In this document: positions 1 to 4,856 of the stretch, one piece after another
Position numbering within the stretch: position 1 is the first letter of the stretch
How the letters are laid out: each line of letters starts with the position of its first letter
Assembly: GCA_030613045.1 (NCBI GenBank)
Contig: JAUWMS010000183.1
Coordinates: 1 to 5,970, forward strand
DNA length: 5,970 nt
Reading direction: 5' to 3'
DNA from: Candidatus Latescibacterota bacterium
Lineage (GTDB): Bacteria > Latescibacterota > 4484-107
Translations under genes and position numbers: made by a program
Notes under the pieces: model-generated
Database searches by the model: none
Told to the model about the DNA's origin: nothing
What the model saw: only the letters and a program-made list of their open reading frames with translations

Positions 1-759
1 AGCACCGAGCCGTCGGTGGTGACCGGTCTGGATCCCATCGGGGAAGCTCAGATCAGGGCCTTGACTGAAGGAAAGGAGGCGGCTCCTCATCTCGACGTGA
101 CTCTGGGAGATGCCTTCAAGATTCGCGCGGCCCGGGAAAGTTGGCTCGAACAGATCAAAAAGGGCGGCATCGTGATGGTTCCGATCCTCGGTCTTGGGCT
201 CGTGTGCGTGGTATTGGTGATCTGGAAGTTTATCTCTTTGTCCACCTTGCGCACGGAGGTCGGACCTGCGCTGGATAAAATTTTGGCGTTGTTGCGCGGC
301 GATAAGCCCGATCAGGCTGAGGAATTAGCGCGTGCGTTGGGGGAGCCGCTGAGTCCGGTCATCCTGGAGGGGATCGAGCACCGTCATGCACCGAGAGAGC
401 ACATCGAGGAGATTATGCACGAGCGCATCGCCGGGGAAATCCCGATGCTCGAGCAGCACCTTGCGGTGCTGGCCGTATGTGCGGCAGCCGCGCCGTTGTT
501 GGGCTTGCTCGGCACGGTGACCGGGATGATGCACACGTTCAAGCTCATTACGATCTTCGGTACCGGCGAGGCCCGGCTGATGTCCGGCGGCATTTCGGAG
601 GCCCTGATCACCACCCAGTATGGCTTGATGATCGCAGTGCCCACGCTCTTGGCGCACGCGTATCTGTCGCGGCGGGTGCGCAGGATCATCGGTGCGTTGG
701 AGCAGACGGCCATCGGGTTCATCAATGGGATTAAAGTGCGAGGGGCTGAGGCCAAGTAG
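1..759 (+). CDS. TtpC-like MotA/TolQ/ExbB proton channel family protein, 5'-truncated by window
   Basis: The frame is open from base 1 and ends at TAG 757-759, giving 252 visible residues. The GTG at 16 is unlikely to be the true start. Numbering from base 1, residues before about 50 are hydrophilic, followed by a KKGG motif and membrane helix 1 (about 56-79), a cytoplasmic stretch (80-150), helix 2 with APLLGLLGTVTGM (164-176), and helix 3 with GGISEALITTQYGL (196-209). The last two are hallmark ExbB/TolQ pore helices, including the conserved threonines. A long extramembrane region before helix 1 and a second ExbB gene just downstream match TtpC of TonB2 systems, an inner-membrane accessory protein with a large periplasmic N-terminal part. 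I infer that this part lies upstream. Family assignment is firm; the TtpC role rests on gene order and architecture. It could also be called simply ExbB. Confidence 0.9.
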   Translation, partial: STEPSVVTGLDPIGEAQIRALTEGKEAAPHLDVTLGDAFKIRAARESWLEQIKKGGIVMVPILGLGLVCVVLVIWKFISLSTLRTEVGPALDKILALLRGDKPDQAEELARALGEPLSPVILEGIEHRHAPREHIEEIMHERIAGEIPMLEQHLAVLAVCAAAAPLLGLLGTVTGMMHTFKLITIFGTGEARLMSGGISEALITTQYGLMIAVPTLLAHAYLSRRVRRIIGALEQTAIGFINGIKVRGAEAK

Positions 760-780
760 GTGGACAAAATTAACACCCAT

Positions 781-814
781 TTCACCGCAGAGTTCGCAGA
801 GCACGCAGAGAAAG
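781..814 (+). repeat. CGCAGAG 9-base tandem element, copy 1 of a dispersed family
   Basis: CGCAGAG occurs at 786-792, 795-801 and 804-810, an exact 9-base period, inside a 34-base element beginning TTCACCGC and ending GAAAG. The element is nearly the same as the reverse complement of 2113-2146, differing by G to A in each unit and TT versus G in one spacer. It lies 21 bases after the stop of the TtpC-like gene, in a 145-base gap that is unusually long for ExbB-type operons. No function is visible. Confidence 0.8.
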
Positions 815-816
815 AT

Positions 817-870
817 CAGGTTGAGGTTGAGAAGGCGGGGCTGAGTGGCCTCAACCTTAACCTCAACCTG
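817..870 (+). repeat. Inverted repeat (15-bp stem) upstream of exbB
   Basis: CAGGTTGAGGTTGAG (817-831) can pair with CTTAACCTCAACCTG (856-870). Fourteen of 15 positions are Watson-Crick and the other is a G-U pair in RNA, with a 24-base loop. Each arm is itself a 6-base tandem (GGTTGA or its complement). It directly follows the CGCAGAG element and ends 16 bases before the exbB ribosome-binding site. It has no T-run after it, so it is not a standard terminator. It could shape mRNA stability or be a passive repeat. Confidence 0.75.
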
Positions 871-904
871 TCTTTGGGAACGAGAAAGGGCGAGGTGCTG
901 AAGT

Positions 905-1552
905 ATGATGGAACAATTTTCCGGGGCTTTACATTACTGGACGGCTGGGGGGCCGCTTCTGATCCCCATCGCCCTGGTCTGCTTTGGGATCTGGGCCTAT
1001 TTGCTGAGCTTGCACCGCCGGTTGAGGGAGGCGTTATCCGCTCCCCGGAGTTTAGAGGATGAGGTCGAACATCGGATCGCTCGCGGAGAGACTTTGCAGG
1101 AGGTAAGCCAGTGGCTGTCGGGACACGATGGTCTGCTTCCCCGGACGGCGGCCTACGCGCTGAAGCAAGCGGCTGGGGGAGGGAATATCCGCGATGCCTT
1201 AGACGAGTGTCGCCAGAGGACGCTGCCCTTCTTTGATCGTCAGATGCTGATCCTGACGGCGCTGGTTGCGGCCGCGCCATTATTGGGTCTTTTGGGAACC
1301 GTCTTTGGGATGATTGACACCTTCCGGGCGGTCTCTCAATACGGCGTGGATACCGCCAGCCTCGTCGCCGGAGGCATCAGCCAGGCCCTGATCACCACCC
1401 AGTTCGGTCTGGTCACCGCGCTTCCGGGGGTCTTCGGCTTGATGAGACTGCGCCGGATGTGCAGGCAATTGGAGCTTCGGTTTATGACCTATGAGAGTCA
1501 TTTGTCCCTTGTTTTTGAGAGATATGGAGAAAACGTAAAACATAAAACGTAA
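905..1552 (+). CDS. exbB: ExbB-type proton channel subunit (TonB2-system ExbB)
   Basis: This 215-residue inner-membrane protein would form the proton channel with ExbD and power TonB. Helix 1 is at about residues 15-35, a cytoplasmic domain follows at 36-112, helix 2 contains APLLGLLGTVFGM (124-136), and helix 3 contains GGISQALITTQFGL (156-169). The pore motifs match those of the upstream TtpC-like protein, so the two are paralogues. ATG 905 is chosen because AAAGGGCGAGG (886-896) lies 8 bases upstream; the adjacent ATG at 908 is an alternative. The C-terminus is odd: the final codons, reading ENVKHKT and stop, come from a 7-base repeat tract that starts around 1530. This suggests the native 3' end was replaced or extended by repeat DNA. 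The family call is very secure. Confidence 0.95.
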   Translation: MMEQFSGALHYWTAGGPLLIPIALVCFGIWAYLLSLHRRLREALSAPRSLEDEVEHRIARGETLQEVSQWLSGHDGLLPRTAAYALKQAAGGGNIRDALDECRQRTLPFFDRQMLILTALVAAAPLLGLLGTVFGMIDTFRAVSQYGVDTASLVAGGISQALITTQFGLVTALPGVFGLMRLRRMCRQLELRFMTYESHLSLVFERYGENVKHKT

Positions 1553-1588
1553 AACGTAAACGACAACCCACAACCCACAACCCACAAC
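1530..1588 (+). repeat. Heptamer tandem tracts (AAAACGT and ACAACCC)
   Basis: AAAACGT, AAAACAT, AAAACGT and AAAACGT run at 1530-1536, 1537-1543, 1544-1550 and 1551-1557, with a partial unit to 1562. They are followed out of phase by ACAACCC at 1563-1569, 1570-1576 and 1577-1583, plus a partial unit to 1588. Both tracts have an exact 7-base period. The first tract supplies the last codons and the TAA stop (1550-1552) of exbB. The layout resembles the heptameric short tandem repeats (STRR) known from cyanobacteria, although that does not place the organism there. Confidence 0.85.
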
Positions 1589-1620
1589 ACGCTCCACGCA
1601 ACACGTCTTTGTCATTCGGA

Positions 1621-1636
1621 TTTTGACCTTTGACAT
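1621..1636 (+). repeat. Short TTTGAC heptamer-spaced repeat fragment
   Basis: TTTGAC occurs at 1622-1627 and 1629-1634, again 7 bases apart, just upstream of the exbD ribosome-binding site. With only two units it could be chance. The shared 7-base spacing and the repeat-rich neighbourhood suggest a remnant of the same kind of tract. Confidence 0.4.
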
Positions 1637-1637
1637 T

Positions 1638-1649
1638 CCCCGAAGGGGG
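1638..1649 (+). promoter_or_regulatory. exbD ribosome-binding site inside a GAA-loop hairpin
   Basis: GAAGGGGG (1642-1649) is the only Shine-Dalgarno-like sequence before exbD. Its G-run pairs with CCCC 1638-1641 across a GAA loop (CCCC-GAA-GGGG), so the site can be hidden. It favours ATG 1656 (6-base gap) over ATG 1653 (3-base gap). Confidence 0.5.
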
Positions 1650-1655
1650 CGTATG

Positions 1656-2060
1656 ATGCGCACTAACTACAGCGAACATTCCAGTAACGAAAATCCGGAG
1701 ATCAACATCTCTCCGTTGGTGGATATGGTATTTCTGCTGCTGATCTTTTTTATCGTCACCACCGTCTTTGTGGAAGAGACCGGCGTGGAGGTGCAAAAGC
1801 CGAAGGCCGCCAGCGCTCAGAACTTAGAGAAAAAAAGCATCCTGCTGGCGCTCACCTCGGAGGGCCGGATCGTCTATGGAGGCAGAGAGGTGAGGCTGAG
1901 CGGGCTGCGTGGTCTCGTGTCTCGACATTTGCGGGAACAGGAGATACCGGTGATCATCTTAGTGGACGAGCAAGCTCGGAGCGGCGTTTTGGTGGATGTG
2001 ATTGACGAGTGCAAGTTGGCGGGCGCCAAGCAAGTCAGCATTGCCGCGGAAAGAGAATAG
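1656..2060 (+). CDS. exbD: ExbD/TolR-family biopolymer transport protein
   Basis: The product is 134 residues, the usual ExbD size. A short cytoplasmic N-terminus leads to one membrane helix, INISPLVDMVFLLLIFFIVT (16-35). This carries the family's essential proton-carrying aspartate at D23. A periplasmic domain follows (about 40-134), with the typical basic/VEVQKPKA segment after the helix and the IILVDEQA strand region (about 95-102). ExbD sits in the pore of the ExbB oligomer and couples proton flow to TonB. ATG 1656 is preferred for ribosome-binding-site spacing; ATG 1653 would add one Met. A TTG at 1623 would extend the frame through repeat-derived sequence and is rejected. It stops at TAG 2058-2060, 114 bases before tonB, with an inverted repeat between. 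Confidence 0.95.
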   Translation: MRTNYSEHSSNENPEINISPLVDMVFLLLIFFIVTTVFVEETGVEVQKPKAASAQNLEKKSILLALTSEGRIVYGGREVRLSGLRGLVSRHLREQEIPVIILVDEQARSGVLVDVIDECKLAGAKQVSIAAERE

Positions 2061-2064
2061 ATTG

Positions 2065-2144
2065 CACCGCAAAGACGCAAAGGCCGCAAAGGACTTCAAC
2101 CCTTATGCCTTGTCTTTCTTTGCGTGCTTTGCGCCTTTGCGGTG
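2065..2144 (+). repeat. Long inverted repeat made of two opposed CGCAAAG elements
   Basis: The left arm (2065-2093) carries CGCAAAG at 2068, 2076 and 2085. The right arm (2116-2144) is its reverse complement at 25 of 29 positions, leaving a 22-base loop (2094-2115). Both arms belong to the element seen at 781-814; the right-arm copy, extended to 2113-2146, matches that one closely on the opposite strand. The transcript could form a stem of about 29 pairs between exbD and tonB. No T-run follows, so intrinsic termination is not expected. Confidence 0.85.
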
Positions 2145-2152
2145 AATCTTGA

Positions 2153-2167
2153 TCTCATGAAATGAGA
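2153..2167 (+). promoter_or_regulatory. GAA-loop hairpin just upstream of tonB
   Basis: TCTCAT (2153-2158) and ATGAGA (2162-2167) form a perfect 6-bp stem with a GAA loop, ending 7 bases before ATG 2175. The only purine-rich, weak ribosome-binding-site-like sequence before tonB (GAGA, 2164-2167) lies in its 3' arm. The small size makes chance possible. Confidence 0.4.
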
Positions 2168-2174
2168 ATAAGCT

Positions 2175-2870
2175 ATGCCGAAAAATAGGAGAAATAGCCT
2201 CCTGCCTTCTTCCCAGCCCCCGATGTGGTCGTGGCGTGGTATGGTCCTTGCGCTGGTTTGCACGCTTGCGCTTTTTCTGCTGTTGCCTTTTTCGGAGATG
2301 GTCTCCACCGGGGAGAAAGACCGCTCCGAGCTTTCTCTGCGCCGGGTGGATACCACCACGTTGTTTCAGCCGCCTCCTCCGCCCAAGCCGTCTCCGCTGA
2401 AGCAGCCGAAGTCGGCGAAGTCCAAATTGCTCAAGCCGAAGCTGACGCAGACGCCTCAGCAATTGGCTCCGTTGCAGATGGCGCTTGGGCTGGACTTGGG
2501 GGACGCGGGCGGCGATTTCAGTCTGGATTGGTCTCCGACGCCCGAATCTCAGCCTCAGTTGAACGCGGAAGATATGGTGTTCGAACTTTCCGAGGTGGAT
2601 CAGCCTCCGCGCCCGCTGGTGAAGGTGCCGCCGTTCTATCCCTTGAGCGCGCGGGCAAAGGGCATCGAGGGGAAGGTGGAGCTGGTGTTCGTGGTGCAGG
2701 CCGATGGGGCGGTGAGCGATGTGGAGGTTACGGATGCCTTTCCCGGAACGATTTTTGTGGAGGCCGCGTTGCGGGCGCTCCGGCAATGGCGGTTCAAACC
2801 CGGAACGAAGGATGGGCAGCCGGTGGCTACGCGGGTTCGGCTGCCTTTGGGCTTCAAATTGGAGGATTGA
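2175..2870 (+). CDS. tonB: TonB energy transducer (TonB2-type)
   Basis: The product has 231 residues. A basic N-terminus leads to an uncleaved membrane anchor (about 22-39). A periplasmic linker rich in Pro and Lys follows, with PPPPPKPSP at 66-74 and a Lys-rich stretch to about 90. The C-terminal TonB domain is at about 142-229, with PLVKVPPFYP (147-156), GIEGKVELVFVV (163-174) and ALRQWRFKPG (201-210), matching the TonB C-terminal fold that binds TonB boxes of outer-membrane transporters. ATG 2175 is the first start in frame and includes the basic residues before the anchor. No strong ribosome-binding site is visible, so translation may depend on coupling or on unfolding of the 2153-2167 hairpin. 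ATG 2223 is a less likely alternative. Its TGA shares one base with the next ATG. Confidence 0.93.
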   Translation: MPKNRRNSLLPSSQPPMWSWRGMVLALVCTLALFLLLPFSEMVSTGEKDRSELSLRRVDTTTLFQPPPPPKPSPLKQPKSAKSKLLKPKLTQTPQQLAPLQMALGLDLGDAGGDFSLDWSPTPESQPQLNAEDMVFELSEVDQPPRPLVKVPPFYPLSARAKGIEGKVELVFVVQADGAVSDVEVTDAFPGTIFVEAALRALRQWRFKPGTKDGQPVATRVRLPLGFKLED

Positions 2871-4204
2871 TGGAAATGAAGAAGGGGAAATGCAGAATGA
2901 AAAGTGAAAAATGCAGAGTGAAAAATGGGGTGTGGGTTATTCAAAGTTTGGTGGTCTTTATTCTGAGTTCTGTTGTTTGGGCGGGTCCGAATCATAGCCC
3001 GGCTCAGGAACCCACGGTGTCTGCTCACGAGGCGAAAGTCTTGAGACAGGTTGCGGAGTTGGCGGAATCCGATCCGGCGGCGGCTGTGGGATTGCTTGCT
3101 TCAGAGGTCACTTCCGAATCGAGTGCCGCGCTGAATTTTGCTTTGGGCAACCTGAATGTTCAACAGGACGCATTGGAGGAGGCTGAAAGGGCGTACAGCG
3201 CGGTGCTTGAGAAGTTTCCCACCTTTGCCCGCGCCCGGATGAATCTCGCGCAGGTCCTGATCCGGCAGGAGAAATTGGGGCAGGTCGCTGAGGTGCTCCG
3301 TCCGGTTTTGACCAGCGGACAAGCCCGCCCGGAGACTTTCACCTTGCTCGGATATAGCTATCTCTTGCAGGGGCAATCGCTTCCGGCGGAGACGGCCTAT
3401 CGTCAAGCGTTGCTCCTTAAACCGGACGATGTCAATAACTCTTTGGGGCTGGCAAAATGTCTGCTCGAACAGGAGCGCACTTCCGAGGCGATTCGATTGT
3501 TGGAAAATCTGGTGGAGCGCGAACCCCAACGGGCGGAGTTGTGGGTACTTTTGGCCAATGCCCATTTGGCGTTGGAGCAGCCCGATCAAGCCATCGTCAA
3601 GTTAGAATGCGTGCGCCGACTGGGGATCGCTTCCACCGAGGCGCTGGCTACCTTAGGCGATCTGTATCTGAACTGTCGGCAGCCGGTTGAAGCGCTGTCC
3701 GCCTACGAGGAAGCCTTTTCCGGGGAAATTCCTCCTTTTGATCGGCTGCTTCGCTCTGCCGAGGGATTTCATATGCTGGGGATGCCCGCCGAAGCGGAGC
3801 GCTTGTTGCAACAGGCTCGTAAAGTGGCGGCTTCTCTCAGCCCTGACCAGCGCCGCAAGCTGCTTCGGCTGGAGGCGCGGCAGGCTTATCTCAGCGGGGA
3901 CCGAAAGGCCGCGCTTAGGGCGTACGAGTGTCTGTTGGAGGAGCATCCGCTCGACGGCGATGCCTTGATCGCTCTGGGAGATATCCATCGGGAGACGGAC
4001 GAACCGGAGGAGGCGATGATGGCCTACGAACGGGCGGGTCGGATTTCCGGCAAAGAAGCTCAGGCCCTCGTCCGGCAGGCGAAAGTCGAGGTGCAGCGGG
4101 AGCGCTATGCCCGGGCCGTGGAACGCTTGGAGGCCGCGCAGGCGATAGATCCGCGGCCCAACGTGGCGCGCTATCTGGAGCAGGTGAGAAGGCTTACAAG
4201 ATGA
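2870..4204 (+). CDS. Exported tetratricopeptide-repeat protein of the TonB2-type operon
   Basis: The product has 444 residues. A basic n-region (1-20), hydrophobic core (21-36) and VWA-G site (cleavage likely after A38) form a signal peptide, so it should act in the periplasm. From about residue 85 to the end it is a chain of TPR helical pairs, seen as recurring patterns such as AERAYSAVLEKFP (105-117), AETAYRQALLLKPDD (173-187) and SEAIRLLENLVEREP (205-219). TPR arrays bind other proteins; TonB2 clusters of Vibrio end in a TPR gene, so I infer help in TonB complex assembly or function. ATG 2870 overlaps the tonB stop by one base (TGATG), with GGAGG at 2861-2865. ATG 2876 or 2897 are possible starts. 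The n-region is encoded by a 21-base repeat. Confidence 0.88.
   Translation: MEMKKGKCRMKSEKCRVKNGVWVIQSLVVFILSSVVWAGPNHSPAQEPTVSAHEAKVLRQVAELAESDPAAAVGLLASEVTSESSAALNFALGNLNVQQDALEEAERAYSAVLEKFPTFARARMNLAQVLIRQEKLGQVAEVLRPVLTSGQARPETFTLLGYSYLLQGQSLPAETAYRQALLLKPDDVNNSLGLAKCLLEQERTSEAIRLLENLVEREPQRAELWVLLANAHLALEQPDQAIVKLECVRRLGIASTEALATLGDLYLNCRQPVEALSAYEEAFSGEIPPFDRLLRSAEGFHMLGMPAEAERLLQQARKVAASLSPDQRRKLLRLEARQAYLSGDRKAALRAYECLLEEHPLDGDALIALGDIHRETDEPEEAMMAYERAGRISGKEAQALVRQAKVEVQRERYARAVERLEAAQAIDPRPNVARYLEQVRRLTR
2889..2927 (+). repeat. 21-base in-frame repeat inside the TPR gene's signal-peptide region
   Basis: AATGCAGAATGAAAAGTG (2889-2906) recurs as AATGCAGAGTGAAAAATG (2910-2927), matching at 16 of 18 bases with a 21-base period. 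Since 21 is seven codons, the protein reads KCRMKSE then KCRVKNG. The A-rich, low-complexity style is unlike the GC-rich coding sequence around it and resembles the junction repeats elsewhere in the operon. Confidence 0.75.
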
Positions 4205-4417
4205 GAGTTTTATCCTGATCGCAGGAATTTCCATCTTATTTTTGATTCTCAAAGACTTACAAAAGCCCGCCCGAAGGGCGCTAAGTGCTGCTCTGTCCCG
4301 AGCGATCTCTGCGCGTTTTTGGAAGGAAATATTTTTTTTTGCGTTCAAGGCGTACTTTTTTCTTGACATTTTTCAGATAAATTCTTACATTTACAAGTCT
4401 AAGATACGAAGGCGCGA
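4205..4417. other. Intergenic region between the TonB operon and the tRNA-tuf operon
   Basis: No convincing gene is present. A small hairpin TCCTG-ATCG-CAGGA (4213-4226) and a 5-bp GAA-loop hairpin CGCCC-GAA-GGGCG (4268-4280) follow the TPR stop. Neither has a T-run directly after it, so neither is a clear terminator, although readthrough must presumably stop somewhere here. A run of nine T (4332-4340) and other AT-rich sequence precede the promoter at 4363. The small frame at 4242-4427 runs through the promoter and is not credible. Confidence 0.6.
4363..4391 (+). promoter_or_regulatory. Sigma70-type promoter for the tRNA-tuf operon
   Basis: TTGACA (4363-4368) is a perfect -35 box. With a 17-base spacer, TACATT (4386-4391) matches 4 of 6 bases of the -10 consensus. 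Transcription would start near 4398, about 20 bases before the first tRNA. T-rich tracts upstream (4332-4340, 4355-4361) could act as a weak UP element, common at stable-RNA promoters. An alternative -10 is TTACAT at 4385. Confidence 0.75.
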
Positions 4418-4495
4418 GCCGATGTAGCTCAGTGGGCTTAGAGCGGTTCATTTGTAATGAACGGGTCGGGGGTTCGAGTCCCTCCATCGGCTCCA
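4418..4495 (+). tRNA. tRNA-Thr(TGT)
   Basis: The acceptor stem GCCGATG (4418-4424) pairs with CATCGGC (4485-4491), followed by T and an encoded CCA (4493-4495). The anticodon stem GTTCA/TGAAC encloses loop TTTGTAA, giving anticodon TGT for ACA and, by wobble, ACG threonine codons. The T-loop is TTCGAGT. It is the first gene of the operon, matching thrU of E. coli. A 93-base spacer to the next tRNA holds nothing else I recognise. Confidence 0.97.
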
Positions 4496-4588
4496 GTTCG
4501 AGCGGAGGAGGAATGCTCCCCGGGTTCGAGAAAAAAGGCGGACTTCCGAAGTTCAGCCTCCATCTCGCAAGGACTTTCAGGATGTTCC

Positions 4589-4673
4589 GGGGAGATGCCC
4601 GAGTGGCCAAAGGGATCAGTCTGTAAAACTGACGGCAACGCCTACGGAGGTTCAAATCCTCCTCTCCCCACCA
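4589..4673 (+). tRNA. tRNA-Tyr(GTA)
   Basis: The acceptor stem GGGGAGA (4589-4595) pairs with TCTCCCC (4663-4669), followed by A and an encoded CCA (4671-4673). Anticodon stem TCAGT/ACTGA encloses loop CTGTAAA, giving anticodon GTA. A long class II variable arm (CGGCAACGCC region) precedes T-stem GGAGG/CCTCC with loop TTCAAAT. It is second in the operon, matching tyrU. Confidence 0.97.
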
Positions 4674-4693
4674 TCGAAATTCCCATTGCGTGG

Positions 4694-4770
4694 GCGGGAA
4701 TAGCTCAGCGGGCTAGAGCGTCAGCCTTCCAAGCTGAGGGTCGCGGGTTCGAACCCCGTTTCCCGCTCCA
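4694..4770 (+). tRNA. tRNA-Gly(TCC)
   Basis: The acceptor stem GCGGGAA (4694-4700) pairs with TTCCCGC (4760-4766), followed by T and an encoded CCA (4768-4770). Anticodon stem TCAGC/GCTGA encloses loop CTTCCAA, giving anticodon TCC for GGA and GGG codons. The T-loop is TTCGAAC. It starts 20 bases after tRNA-Tyr. The short leader contains ATTGCG-T-GG, which can pair with the 5' arm of the terminator downstream. Confidence 0.97.
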
Positions 4771-4802
4771 TAGCTATCCTTTGTCCCACGGCGGAAGTTA
4801 AA

Positions 4803-4840
4803 ACCCGCAATGGGTTGGTTCAATTGCGGGTACTTTTTTT
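4803..4840 (+). terminator. Intrinsic terminator inside the tRNA-tuf operon
   Basis: ACCCGCAAT (4803-4811) pairs perfectly with ATTGCGGGT (4823-4831) around an 11-base loop, and a run of seven T follows at 4834-4840. This is a textbook Rho-independent terminator. It lies 32 bases after tRNA-Gly and 16 bases before tRNA-Thr(GGT), so it should reduce transcription into tRNA-Thr(GGT) and tuf unless bypassed. I see no strong promoter between it and tRNA-Thr(GGT). Confidence 0.85.
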
Positions 4841-4856
4841 GCCCTAATTAACCGAA

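Noticed and set aside
325..804. Long minus-strand frames opposite the TtpC-like, exbB, tonB and TPR genes (for example 325-804, 816-1280, 2103-2786, 3653-4369)
   Set aside because: They are shadows of GC-rich genes: Arg/Pro/His-rich, no domain resemblance, and fully overlapped by secure coding sequences.
786..810. CRISPR-like array from three CGCAGAG units
   Set aside because: Units are 7 bases with 2-base spacers, far too short for CRISPR repeats and spacers, and no cas genes are present.
760..1062. A 100-codon frame in the + strand starting in the repeat region
   Set aside because: It begins with GTG directly after the TtpC-like stop, runs through the repeats, and overlaps exbB out of frame; the product has no recognisable features.
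2225..2869. An N-terminal extension of the TPR protein frame through tonB
   Set aside because: The translated extension is Gly/Ala/Arg-rich shadow sequence of tonB; a ribosome-binding site and signal peptide place the start at or after 2870.
4268..4344. Terminator for the TonB operon from the CGCCC-GAA-GGGCG hairpin and the T9 run
   Set aside because: About 50 bases separate the hairpin (4268-4280) from the T-run (4332-4340) and no GC-rich stem abuts the T-run, so intrinsic termination is not supported.
4496..4588. Degenerate tRNA in the Thr-Tyr spacer, suggested by CGGGTTCGAG at 4521-4530
   Set aside because: The T-loop-like motif lacks a pairing 3' strand (a run of A follows) and no acceptor or anticodon stems can be found around it.
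4242..4655. Small frames over the promoter and tRNA region on both strands
   Set aside because: They cross a clear promoter and tRNA genes and have no ribosome-binding site or recognisable product.
4824..4850. A promoter for tRNA-Thr(GGT)-tuf using TTGCGG and TAATTA
   Set aside because: The spacer is only 15 bases, the -10 match is poor, the -35 lies in the terminator stem, and the start would fall at or within the tRNA.
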